Below are positions 7,597 to 18,516 of a DNA stretch of 64,000 nucleotides, in pieces. The stretch is from Siphonodentalium dalli. Its lineage: Eukaryota > Mollusca > Scaphopoda > Gadilida > Siphonodentaliidae. Below the pieces are notes generated by a model, which made no database searches, was not told the DNA's origin, and saw only the letters and a program-made list of their open reading frames with translations. The DNA is taken from positions 10,493,287 through 10,557,286 of the forward strand of contig CP136061.1 of assembly GCA_032622095.1 (NCBI GenBank), in the 5' to 3' direction. Both the position numbers and the translations under genes were made by a program. Each line of letters starts with the position of its first letter. Within the stretch, counting starts at the first letter, position 1.

Positions 7597-8042
7597 GCCC
7601 TCGAACATTATGTGTCCGAATCCCTAATCTCATCGATGGCGGTTTATCCCTCTCGCGCGAGCGCCCTCGAACATTGTGTGGCCGATCCCTAATCTCATCG
7701 ATGGTGGTTTATCCCTCTCGCGCGAGCGCCCTCGAACATTGTGTGGCCGAATCCCTAATCTCATCGATGGTGGTTTATCCCTCTCAGAGCGCCCTCGAAC
7801 ATTATGTGGCCGAATTCCTAATCTCATCGATGGCGGTTTATCCCTCTCGCGCGAGCGCCCTCGAACATTATGTGGCCGAATCCCTAATCTCATCGATGGT
7901 GGTTTATCCCTATCGTGCTAGCGCCCTCGAACATTGTGTGGCCGAATCCCTAATCTCATCGATGGTGGTTTATCCCTATCGTGCTAGCGCCCTCGAACAT
8001 TGTGTGGCCGAATCCCTAATCTCATCGATGGTGGTTTATCCC
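7597..8042. repeat. 66-bp minisatellite, seven copies
   Basis: The unit begins GCCCTCGAACATT and includes CTCATCGATGG and a CTCTCGCGCGAG palindrome. Copies start at 7597, 7663, 7728, 7791, 7857, 7923 and 7989, so two are 65 and 63 bp long. The last copies change CTCGCGCGAG to ATCGTGCTAG. Indels break the reading frame, so it is not a protein repeat. Confidence 0.93.
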
Positions 8043-8931
8043 TCACATATGCATGATTGACAGGTGTTTATCCCTAAGACACAACAGTTGATCGCAAGGA
8101 ATTTGCAGTATATAATTTATGGAAATATATTGGTGAAAACTAGACACGTTTGACTAATACAGGGCCCAGTTTCACGAAGCAAGGTCTTAAGAAGGACTTA
8201 ATCTAAGATGTAAGGTGGATCTTATGATGTTACTTTTCCGTTTCACGAACGCTTTTCATAAAACAATCTTAAGTCCATCTTAAGTATATATAGAAAGTTA
8301 ATTTCCCACACTTTTAGACTGGCTCTCGACAGTCTATTACAGCTATGCGCAGAAAATATTGGTTACGTGTATTCGATATGCCAAGGTACATTGCCTGGTG
8401 ATAGATAATAGGGCGTGCCTACGCACAATTATGATATTGCAATGAAAGGGCGATAATCAGAATAGTGACTGGTGCATATATATATATACTGCATGCATGG
8501 TAGTGTTCGGTATTCGACGGATTTCGGTATTCGAATATTCGGTTCGAATAACGAGCAAATATTCGAATAATATTCGAATATTTAGATCAATTATAAAATT
8601 ATATAGATAACATATTTTGGAACCAATTTATTATTTAATGAAATAGCATATTTATCCATGCACATGCTATACGCAAAAAAAAGAGAGAAAAAAAGTCTGT
8701 TGGCTTAATAGCAAGAGTTTATCTGCTTATGAACTTCAAGTAGTCAATGTCTCATGCATGGTTCCACAAGTTGGTCGTAGTGCCACAATAACTAAGAACA
8801 TGATATGGATTGAGCTTGTATGTTTTGGCATCCATCGTGAAGTGAGTCCATATATATGATTTATTCGAATTTGACGCCACATTATACACACAAGTGACAA
8901 CGCGCAAACTAAACAAAACGATGCCTTACAG

Positions 8932-9351
8932 CACTGTGGGGGAACTACTCTTGGCGATTTTGTTCTCTACCGAGCTATATCTACATTCTCTACCGAGCAA
9001 AGTTTGCGGACGGCATATACTAATTTACCTAAGGCAGAGAATCGAGTTATTCGCAGAGAACCGAGCGCTCGGTAGAGAATCGGAGTCCTCGGCAGAGAAT
9101 CGGAATCGGAAAATAAAAAGTCAATTTCTGTGTATTTCGGGATTAGTTTTTTAACTTTTTTTTTTACACACACTGATGGCTAGTGACTATAATTTCACAG
9201 TAGCTCTATGAAACCCACGAAACACTGTTCTAATGCTGTTGATTTTTACGTTTTATGCCGCGATTGATCGATAGAGAATCGGAATCGTCGCTAAAAATGC
9301 TCACGAAACTCGGTAGAGAACCAAATCTCTAGGAGTAGTTCCCCCACAGTG
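8932..9351. mobile_element. 420-bp MITE with perfect 19-bp inverted ends
   Basis: CACTGTGGGGGAACTACTC at 8932-8950 is exactly inverted at 9333-9351. The interior has several copies of an AGAGAATCGGAG-like unit. There is no coding capacity. It lies inside the 8501-10776 element. Target duplication is unclear. Confidence 0.85.
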
Positions 9352-9362
9352 GTAACCCTTGG

Positions 9363-9692
9363 AACAAACGTCGCACTACCGACGAATCGAATTCAATTAT
9401 TTGAATTAGATTCGTCGGTAGTGCGACGTTTGTTGCAAATAAATGCGAGTAGACGCACTACCGACGAAGAATGCGTGTGATCAACACGAATTGAATTGCT
9501 GATGCGTCTGAGATCCGTGTTTGAAACAAACGTCGCATCACCGTCGACTCGAATTTAATTCGGAGACATGCAAACGAGCTGCATAATGATATGCTGATGA
9601 GGGAATTCCAATTGAAACTGGAAAACACCAACGAGCATGACGTAATTTGGTGGTATTTGAATTCGAGTAGACGAAAGTGCGACGTTTGTTTC
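9363..9692. repeat. Inverted repeats built on AACAAACGTCGCAC
   Basis: 9363-9434 is a hairpin: AACAAACGTCGCACTACCG is inverted after a short AT loop. A second, wider pair lies at about 9522 and 9692 (GAAACAAACGTCGCA and its inverse), and a further partial copy lies near 9450. It is probably a small foldback element and its solo ends. Confidence 0.75.
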
Positions 9693-11295
9693 AAATTAAA
9701 TGCGATCGAGTAGACGCACTAAATAAATATATATTCCGTTTGGATATACACGCTATACTGTGCATGGACGTGTGCAAATTTAACATCAACGATGGGTTGA
9801 AATTGTTCTTGTAATTTGATTTTCCAGCAATGAATTATTGGGGAATTTGTTGTTTTTAGACCAACATTTGCATATTTTCCTACTTTTGGTCCAACATTTT
9901 GACTGAAATGGCCTGTGTCCTGGTCCCTCGTGACCCCCGTGGCCAGCCAAAAAAACTGCTAATTATTTTCCTATGATTCTGTTCAAAATTATGAACTTAA
10001 ATGGTCATCAGTTGGAAATTTTCCAACCTTCGTGGGGGTGTCAGGTTGTAAATTGTCAGCACTTGGAAAGCCTGAGGCCAGTCTAATGCTATATAGGTTT
10101 TTGCTGTTTTCATGTTCAAAGTTTTCCCCCGCTGTGCCAAACTATGATCGAATTTTCAGGTATCAGATCTCTGATTTTTCTTCTACTGGCAGAACCATGG
10201 TCCGCCCAGTGCATGATCACAAGTCTACTGATCCATTCAGAATAGGCTATTATCCAGGCATGTGAAGGAACAGCCAATGGGTGCAAATTGAATTACGCAA
10301 ATTTATTAGCACCCCCCCCCCAACCGAGACCCTATAGCCGTACGTCCCTGCCCGCCATGGTTATTTTACCACGTGGTTTTAGATAGGCATACTGACGCAA
10401 TCTATAGTGATATAGCGCGTATACCTCAACTTGCTATTAAATTGTTAAAACGGTACAACGTTTTCGTATAAAAAAACTGGACCTGATTTCTTTCAGACAA
10501 GTTCAAAGCAAAATACCACCTAAAGAATCATGTCCGACCTAAAATATGTATCAAATACCTATGAAATAGCGATATAAAACCAATAATTTCGACGTCATGA
10601 CGCCAATCAAATCAGAATGTTACAGTTACGTCATATTAATTCGTTTATGGTCAGTGGAAAATAGACTATACTTTTAACAGATCCTCAAACTAATAACAAA
10701 CCAGGAAACAATTACCCGGAGATTATTCTCGAATATTCGAATAGTCAAATAATTCGAACATTCAGACCGAACACTAATGCAATGAAAGGGCGATAATCAG
10801 AATAGTGACTGGTGCATACTGCATGCATGGGCGCGCCTTTTAACTATATTTTCGTGTCAGATTCCAAACAATAGCTGCATGCTTCCAATACCTATTATAT
10901 ACAAACAGAACGAGCCCCAATATATTATTTAAATTATTAAAGGGACTTATATAAACATCACAACTCTGTGGGTGAAGATGATGATTTATTCTCATAATTC
11001 GCATGAACATCGAGAAGTACAGAGAAAGAAGTATTTACATTCAGATATAGCACATTCCACAAAGACCAGGGCACATGTTAGCCCCTTTCGGGTTGCTGGT
11101 ATTAGGTTCTAATACATTATACGTCCTTGGAGCATCTATAGTACTAGGAAACCAAATATTTCCCCACGATGGCATGCACGCGCAATACACCACGCCGGAA
11201 GTGCCGAACTAAACGCTCTTTATTACATTCCAACAGTCATTGAATACTGACACAAAACGCTCTTTATGTATATTACTGTAATGTGAATAGTACTT

Positions 11296-14200
11296 TGCGC
11301 ATGTACCGGTACTACGTGTTCCTGGATTTGTATCCGATGACCTCCGATCCTATATTTAAAACAAAATGAATTTAGAAAGCGAACTACACGATTCGAAAAA
11401 TATTTGCTATACTGTTTGGAATATTCAGGGACTCACAAAGAAGGTGAATGAACATGATTTTATTAAGCTCATAAATCGTTATGATTTTATTACTTTAACA
11501 GAAACCTGGCATAACGATATCGCGAACATCCAAATTCCAGAATATCATTGTTTAGACTTTTGCAGAAAAGAAAAGAATGCGAGAGGGGGGATTGCGTTTT
11601 ATTGTCGTTCCGTATATAAAAAATATATCAAGAAAGTTAAGCGCATGCATGGCACAACGTTGTGGGTTGAATTTGAAGGTAAAATGTTCGGATTAGAAAC
11701 AAACATCGTGTTCATTTCTGTGTATATACCTCCAATCAATTCAAGTATTTGGAAAACAGGCGACAAACGTGAGAACATATTTAGTGATCTCGCGAATGAT
11801 CTTGCGAAGTTTAAATCGGACCAGTTGATTATTCTTGGGGGGGGGGGGGGATTTCAATGCTAGAACCGGAGGCAAACCGGATTTTGTTGCACACGATGAC
11901 GACAGACACATTTTAGTGCATGACAACTATATGCTTGATTCCGTAAAAGAAAGGGCTAGTCTCGATACAGTCTGCAATGATTTTGGGAAACAGCTCCTCA
12001 GTATTTGTAAATCAAGTGGCCTAAGAATAGTCAACGGCAGAAAAATTGGCGATTCTCTAGGTAATTTAACCAGCTACCAATACAATGGAGCCAGTATAGT
12101 TGATTATGTAATAACAAATGAAAAGTATTTATACGATGTTACGTACTTTTGTGTAAAACCGCCAACAGAATTCTCAGACCACAGTCAGCTCTCGGTGCAT
12201 CTAAACTTCAAAGTATGTAAATTTGAAACGCAAAAACTTAAATATAAATACACCCATCGAAGTGTCAAGGTGAAATGGTGCGATGATAGTTCCGATAAAG
12301 CGAAAGGTTTTTTATACGAGACACATATTCAAAAAAGTCTGATGAATTTCAGACTGACTACCTATCGGGAAAATCCTGAAGGCACAGAAAGCGCAACTCA
12401 TCACCTAAGCGAAATATTCAAATGCATTAATCAAGCTTCGACAAAAGTTGTTAAAATAACACATAGGAAACGACAGCAACGAAAACGTATCTGGTTTGAC
12501 CAACGTTGTAAAGATTTGAAAACAAGTATGGGAAATGTGGTTAGTCAAATGAAAAAGAATCCCCTGGATAAAACTCTACCATTAAAGTTTTTCAATGCAA
12601 AGAAATTATACAAAAGAGAAACGAAACTGAAATCTAAATTATTTCGGTTACAAATGTCTGAAAAAATAGATAGGCTAGAAAGTAGCGACCCATCGGTGTA
12701 TTGGGATATAATCAAAAGCTTGCGAATGAACAAAGCACAAGAAAAATCTGTTGACCTTCACCCTGATGAAGCTGTTGATTTTTTCGACCAATTACTCTGT
12801 CGCGATACACCTGAAACAAATTTTCGATATCTCGCCGAACGTCAGAGTGAATTACTGATAGATCTTAATAATAGTGACATAACAGCCACGGAAGTACTTG
12901 AGGCATTAAGGCAATTGAAAAACAGGAAAGCGACAGGCTTAGATAATATTCCGAATGAGTTACTAAAGACAATAATTCCGTTGGTAATAGATGACGTGAC
13001 AAGACTTTTCAACCATGTCTTGAAGTCAGGACATTATCCATTATGCTGGAGTCATTCATTCATCAAAACATTGTATAAGAAAGGAAACAGACATGATCCA
13101 AACAATTACAGGCCAATTGCCCTGAGTAGTAATGTTGGAAAACTGTTCAATAAAATTATTAACTCTAGAATCGACAACTTTTTAGAAACAAACAAACTTA
13201 TAAGCGATAATCAATTCGGATTTAGAAAAAATCGCAGTACAATCGACAGTGCGTTCGTCTTGCGTACGTTAGTGAATAAGTAAAAAGAGCAGAAACGACC
13301 TCTGTATACTGCTTTTGTAGACTCCAAGAAAGCATTCGATTCCGTTGATAGATCTATTTTATTTACAAAACTTCAAGGTATTGGTGTTAATGGGTCGGTA
13401 TTCTCGATTCTACAGTCCATTTATAAGTCGAGTTTTTATTCCGTTAAAACGTCAGCAGGATTTGGTCCCCCTTTGCTATCGAAAATAGGAGTACGGCAAG
13501 GATGTTCATTGTCGCCCACCCTTTTCAAAATATTCATTGACGATATTGGCAGACAATTCAATAACATGGGCCATCCGTGCTACATAAACAATCGCCCGAT
13601 TAGTCACTTACTTTTTGCTGATGATCTCGTTTTACTGTCTGAAACAGCCGAGGGTTTGCAAAATTCTTTGAATGAATTGCAAAAATATACTTATAATAAT
13701 AATCTAACGGTTAATTTAGACAAAACAAAATGCATGATATTTAAGCCAAATAAACGGAAGTTGCATATGGATAATAAGTTTTATATAAATGGTGAGTCGT
13801 TAGAAGTAGTTGAAGAATATAAATACTTGGGTCTCATTTTCAGTTTTGACGGTAAAATGGAGAGAGCTTGTGAAAACTTGAGCGGGCGAGCTTCAAAGGC
13901 TATGTATTTCATGACGAATTCATTGAATTCACAGACAGAATTGTCTCTCAGTACTAAATGTAAATTGTTTGACAAATTAATAATGCCTATTCTGTTGTAT
14001 GGTTGCGAAATATGGGCTGCTGAATTGAAATTTCCGTTTGTTGATAACTACCCTCTTGAGCAGACACATTTAAAGTTCTGTAAAAATATACTACAACTCA
14101 ATAGAAAAGCGTCAAATCATGCTTCGAGGGCTGAACTAGGTCGATACCCCATAGCAGTTAATGCCATCGGGAATATGTTCAAATATCTAAATAAACTTCG

Positions 14201-15020
14201 TTTTGCACAACCGGGAAATATAATACATGATTCGTTCACAGAATCTCTATTATGTAATCTTCCAACGTGGGACACACATCTTGCAAAAAGAGGTATCAAT
14301 ATATCACAGTCTAATAAAACGATAGGATTCACCGACAAACTTATAATTGAGAGACTAAAATCAGAACATGTAAATAATTTCAAAAAAGATATATTCGATG
14401 ACGACAAAAAGAATGGTGCTAATAAACTACGAACATATAGAACGTTCAAAGACAAATATGAAATAGAACCATACCTCAAACACGTCCGATCACCAACGGC
14501 AAGAGAAATGTTCACCCGACTGCGTGTTAGCAATCATATATTAGCTATAGAAAAAGGCCGACACACACAACCAAAGACGTTATTAAAAGACAGAATTTGT
14601 CTCATGTGTGATGGGGAAAAGGTTGAAACTGAAACACATTTCATAATGGAATGCAGTGCGTACACTGACCTCAGGAAAGAATTATTTGATGTTGCTAACA
14701 CTAATAACATACACTTTACAAACATGAACGATGATGATAAATTCATTTTTATAATGAAAAATGAAGACGAAGTAATTATGAATTCCGTGTGCAACATTAT
14801 CCGGTTATTCTTCCAAAGGAGAACAAATATAAATATGGGGAGATGAAAATTATGGGAAATTTATATTTCATTAAGAATCGTATGTATGATGTAGTTATAG
14901 GTTTGTTTACTGTTATATGCACATATATTATGTATTATGTTTAATTTACTTGTACTTTATGTTATTTGCAACTGCCTGCACTGGTGTATTGTAATAAACT
15001 ATCTTATCTTATCTTATCTT
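11296..15020 (+). mobile_element. Non-LTR retrotransposon (LINE), nearly full length
   Basis: The uninterrupted copy (GAATAGTACTT then CATATCATGCTCC at 19215-19240) defines the insertion precisely, within a few bases at each end. The 3.7-kb insert has a 5' leader of about 70 nt, one long APE-RT frame, a short AT-rich 3' UTR and a (TCTTA)n tail at 15000-15023. No separate ORF1 is seen. I cannot place the clade with certainty. Confidence 0.92.
11366..14846 (+). pseudogene. LINE ORF: AP endonuclease plus reverse transcriptase, two lesions
   Basis: The frame encodes an N-terminal AP-like endonuclease (WNIQGL near the start, LTETW, GDFNAR after 11850, SDHSQLSVHL at about 12174) that would nick the target. 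A central reverse transcriptase follows, with NYRPIALSS at about 13110 and the catalytic FADD at about 13612. The C-terminal region has a C-x2-C...H-x4-C zinc-like motif (CLMC, HFIMEC) at about 14600-14650. Two lesions are visible. A run of 14 G at 11837-11850 shifts the frame where 7 G would be expected for the GGDFN motif. A TAA at 13281-13283 interrupts the same frame within the reverse transcriptase. Everything else is open, so the copy is young or partly mis-sequenced. Confidence 0.92.
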
Positions 15021-15224
15021 ATCATGCTCCAAATAGACTTATTTCCAATCTGATACATATTTTGTAGATGCCATATAAATGACGTTAATGCCACCAGCTC
15101 TGCTTATGTTGACAAATATGCTAAACGCATGTTATAATTAATAAACTGCGTGTGAACTTTGAAAATATACGCACATGGCTACGGTGAATGACAATTTTTG
15201 CATATATGTTTTCACAAGTCCTTG

Positions 15225-15288
15225 GCACAATAGACCCCCACCACCAAAATACATATATATGTCTTTGGGTGGTGGGGGTCTATTGTGT
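15225..15288. repeat. Hairpin with GGGTGGTGGGGGTC arms
   Basis: GGCACAATAGACCCCCACC is inverted after an AT-rich loop as GGTGGGGGTCTATTGTG. The same hairpin recurs at about 19436-19500 in the second copy of the host element, so it is an original part of that element. Confidence 0.85.
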
Positions 15289-15578
15289 CAGGGACCTATG
15301 TCGTTGGGTGGTGGGTATATTGTGCCAGGGACCTGTAGATGTTTTGATAAAATCAAGGCGATGACTTTTAGTAAAGAGCGTTTATAATTAACAACACGTG
15401 AATAGATGGTTCATAATTATGTTATATATATATATGATATATGCGATATTTTTTATTTCGTAGTTAATAAAAATGTGATGCAGATGCGATAAATGTTATA
15501 CATTGGAATTTGGATCTGAGATTCACGTCGGTGAATCACGATAAAATATCCAGGCTTGTTATGTGTTGTTATCCAGCC

Positions 15579-15766
15579 GATATATATATATTGGGTACAT
15601 ATACGTTATTATTATCAAAATTTTGTATAGCATCGACACATTTAACATATATATGTCTTTACCCCCCCCCCCCCCGGCCGATATATATATTGGGTACATA
15701 TACGTTATTATTATCAAAATATGGTACAGCATCGACACATTTAACATATATATGTCTTTACCCCCC
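15579..15766. repeat. Two tandem copies of a ~95-bp AT-rich unit ending in a C run
   Basis: Each unit has CCGATATATATATTGGGTAC followed by TACGTTATTATTATC and CATCGACACATTTAAC, and ends TCTTTACCCCCC. A matching pair lies at about 19791-19985. Open frames across it are accidental. Confidence 0.85.
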
Positions 15767-16502
15767 CAGCTAGGAGAGTATGGTTTAAAACATACCTGTT
15801 GCAATCATATTATAACCTAATAATATAGAAAGGAAAGAATATTATAATAATAGCCGACATAAGAATTTATCAAACAACTGAGTAACAGTCATTCACTATT
15901 ATGTTCGGACAATTGTCACAACATGATTACTGTCTACTGTACGACTGTGTGATTTGAATCGCAAATAATGTCCAAGTCTAGGCAAATAATTTTTGTTTGT
16001 TACAGAAATAAGAAATGTATAGTCCGGCCTTGGCGGTTTACACTTAGTAAATATAGTGCATGCAAGGACACTGGTCACGTCCCTGCTACAGTGTGCAAGT
16101 TGGTTATTAATTACTATCATTTCTGAAATATCCCTCCGTGTTCGCAAGATGTTAAATTTATTTATAATAACATACACGAACAAGATCCCATCCATATTTC
16201 CGACAAAAGGCGGAACATAACTTGGGTCTTAACTTTAAGATTATCTTAAGACACCTCACATCAGACTTAAAGTTAAGACCAAAGTTAAGACCATATTAAG
16301 TTTGAACTTATGACCATCTTAAGTCCCAACTATGTCATAAGTTGCTTTCATGAAACTGGGCCCTGCATGGGATTCAAATATGAAGAACTAACTCTTGTTT
16401 CGATTACGGTTATGCAGTTATAACCGACAAGTTTGAGGAGACATTTACGAAATGCGGATAATATAATTCACTATAAAACATGACTCAAAACAATAGTTAT
16501 TT

Positions 16503-16990
16503 ATTAACCCTTCCATGACTGGAGTTACCTCCCTTATTAACCCTTCCATTACTGGAGTTACCTCCCTTATTAACCCGTCCATGACTGGAGTTACCTCCCT
16601 TATTAACCCTTCCATGACTGGAGTTACCTCCCTTATTAAGCCTTCCATGATTGGAGTTACCTCCCTTATTAACCCTTCCATGACAGGAGTTACCTCCCTT
16701 ATTAACCCTTCCATGACTGGAGTTACCTCCCTTATTAACCCTTCCATTACTGGAGTTACCTCCCTTGTTAACACTTCCATGATTGGAGTTACCTCCCTTA
16801 TTAACCCTTCCATTACTGGAGTTACCTCCCTTATTAACCCTTCCATTACTGGAGTTACCTCCCTTATTAACCCTTCCATGATTGGAGTTACCTCCCTTAT
16901 TAACCCTTCCATGACTGGAGTTACCTCCCTTATTAACCCTTCCATGACTGGAGTTACCTCCCTTATTAACCCTTCCATGACTGGAGCTTC
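16503..16990. repeat. 33-bp minisatellite, about 15 copies
   Basis: The unit is CTTCCATGACTGGAGTTACC followed by TCCCTTATTAACC. Variants (ATTACTGG, ATGATTGG, CCGTCC) are scattered. Because 33 is divisible by 3, several frames are open on both strands, but no gene is supported. A lone, diverged unit occurs at 22893. Confidence 0.95.
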
Positions 16991-17017
16991 CTGATTGTTT
17001 GTGAAATCCCGATGGCA

Positions 17018-17074
17018 ATGCATTCTCTTATATATGAGATTCTCCCAGACTGGCATATATAAGAGAATGCATTA
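17018..17074. repeat. Hairpin after the 33-bp array
   Basis: ATGCATTCTCTTATATATG is inverted about 16 nt later as CATATATAAGAGAATGCAT. A diverged hairpin sits in the same relative place at 22949-22996, after the lone minisatellite unit. Confidence 0.85.
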
Positions 17075-17829
17075 GCCTAACAATATTTAACTTGACTTTG
17101 TAGTTGAGTTGTTTTCGGCGGATGCCGGGTAGGATGGTCAGCATACAGTTCTGTTTACTCTTTCTTGGTGTGACCTCTGCACACCACCCCCAACTTGACC
17201 CAAGCTGCAAAACAGCGTTAAGTCCCATCGATACGCTATGTCTGACATCGAATAATGCAGAATGAAATGTAACCTACAAAAGTCTCAAAGTGTGCGATTT
17301 CTTCACATTATGTGTCGATTGTGGCAGTGGTAAGTCTTGCGTAGGGGACTGAACTCTGCATGTAGCTGGAACTTGACTTTGTGAGCCAGACATTCTTTTT
17401 TTTATGCGAAGCTCCCTATTTGATATAAGGGGAATAACTCTATTGGCGCCTACTCGATCGTCATGAATTTAGAGTTATTCATCCTCATATAACTATTCTT
17501 TATCATTAAAGGAGATAATTATACCTTGCTGGCTTTTTCACGAATTTCCAGATATACATTCGATACGGAACGATGAGAGATTAATGTATATTTAACCGAC
17601 TATAACACTCAACTCAGAAATGGGTTATAAAACATATCTAACACCCATATAGGACTTCACAAGAAACGACAAACTGGATTACGGCCTATCGATCAGCGCT
17701 GTATATTGTTGATGGCATCAGTGGTGTATATTTCCCAGTACACTGTATCACAGATCCCTTCACATTATATACAACACCGAAAACATCAACCAAGCATCAT
17801 TGCTTTCCTCTATACTTTAGCACCCGGGA
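17075..17829. other. No gene or clear repeat recognised
   Basis: This is mixed AT-rich sequence without a supported reading frame. It includes a GGGGAATAACTCTAT stretch near 17441, similar to GGGCAATAACTCTAT at about 20680, a short motif common in mollusc interspersed repeats. Confidence 0.5.
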
Positions 17830-17899
17830 ATCCGTAACGAAAAAAAAAAACAATGACAAAAACGAGTCAACTTCAATGTGTTTCGTTTATTGTTTTGCG

Positions 17900-18201
17900 T
17901 GTAGCTTATTTGTCTTCTCGGTCATTGTGAACTATCGCAAATATCCTATGAGTAAATGACCATTTTTTTGGAAATAACGAGGATTTTCTCACAAAATTGC
18001 ATATGTTTTAGACGAAAAAGTTGTTAATTTCTACTTTTGTCATTGTGTATGTACGTGTAAAACTGGAATACTGTATATTGGAAACAAGGATTCACTTTCT
18101 GAAACACCACACATAACTTGACATAATATAAATAAAATGGCACTTTTGGCCTGTCCCTTCCAATATGACAAGATTTTGCCGCCAAGTCACTACACTATAT
18201 A
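17900..18201. mobile_element. Truncated right end of the 55-kb foldback transposon family
   Basis: Sequence matches the right arm at about 59300-60073: GTGAAC(T/A)ATCGCAAAT, TATGAGTAAATGACCATTT, then CATTGTGTATGTA, TTTCTGAAA, CATAACTTGACA and the end AAGTCACTACACTA. About 500 bp of that arm is missing between CATTGTGTATG and GGAAACAAGG. No left end was found. Confidence 0.8.
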
Positions 18202-18269
18202 CAGGCAATTCTTCAAGGATTGGCCATTTATAAATGGACAATCCGACCGGGAACATATCTCTATTCCGA

Positions 18270-18369
18270 AGGTTCGCTATTCCGAAGGTTCACTGTTCCG
18301 AAGGTTCACTATTCCGAAGGTTCGCTAGGCCGAAGGTTCTCTATTCCGAAGGTTCGTTATTCCGAAGAT
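18270..18369. repeat. 15-bp tandem repeat, left arm
   Basis: About seven copies of ATTCCGAAGGTTCGC-like units with small changes (TTCACT, GGCCGAAGG). They are inverted relative to the array at 20458-20575. Confidence 0.9.
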
Positions 18370-18516
18370 TTTTGTTATTTTAAAGGTTAATTCTATATTC
18401 TAAAGTGCACCCCACAAGTAACGTACGGAAAATCCAATTTTAAAGATCCAATTTTAAAGAGCGGTCCCAAACCTCACCCAAACCAACCCACCCTAAAGTG
18501 GAATTCGACTTGAGAG

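Larger units (their letters stand above)
8501..10776. mobile_element. 2.3-kb TIR element nested in the 8160 element
   Basis: It starts TAGTGTTCGGTATTCG and ends with CCGAACACTA; both ends run into ATTCGAATATTCG-rich sequence. About 55-60 bp of flanking sequence (AATGAAAGGGCGATAATCAG onward) is present on both sides, at 8438-8500 and 10778-10829. The uninterrupted copy near 18771-18825 has this only once, which proves insertion. No transposase is seen; family not assigned. Confidence 0.75.
8160..16365. mobile_element. Old DNA transposon with GGGCCC-type inverted ends, twice interrupted
   Basis: The left end CAGGGCCCAGTTTCACGAA at 8160 has its inverse TTTCATGAAACTGGGCCCTG ending at 16365. Both sides continue into CTTAAG-rich sequence that is loosely inverted. 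Without the inserted elements (8501-10776 and 11296-15020) about 2.2 kb remains, with no coding capacity, so it is non-autonomous. No clear target duplication was found. A related copy without either insertion lies at 18517-20198. Confidence 0.75.

Noticed and set aside
7213-8060. Open frames on both strands across the palindrome and 66-bp repeat
   Set aside because: Repeat units of 30 and 66 bp divisible by 3 stay open by chance; no domain is seen, and indels in the 66-bp array shift the frame.
8894-10265. Short open frames of 68-86 residues in the nested TIR element
   Set aside because: They lie in MITE and AT-rich sequence, with no recognisable domain or transposase motif.
8501-10776. Helitron interpretation of the nested element
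   Set aside because: It has inverted ends (TAGTGTTCGG/CCGAACACTA) and no TC start or CTRR end with 3' hairpin.
11741-14797. Antisense frames across the LINE
   Set aside because: They are shadows of the plus-strand APE-RT frame.
15175-15820. Short open frames over the GGTGG hairpin and AT repeats (also at 19361-20045)
   Set aside because: They are low-complexity translations of element sequence; they differ between the two copies by frame-breaking C-run length.
16445-17056. Repetitive proteins of about 160-200 residues on both strands
   Set aside because: They are translations of the 33-bp minisatellite in several frames; none has a start context, domain or conservation sign.
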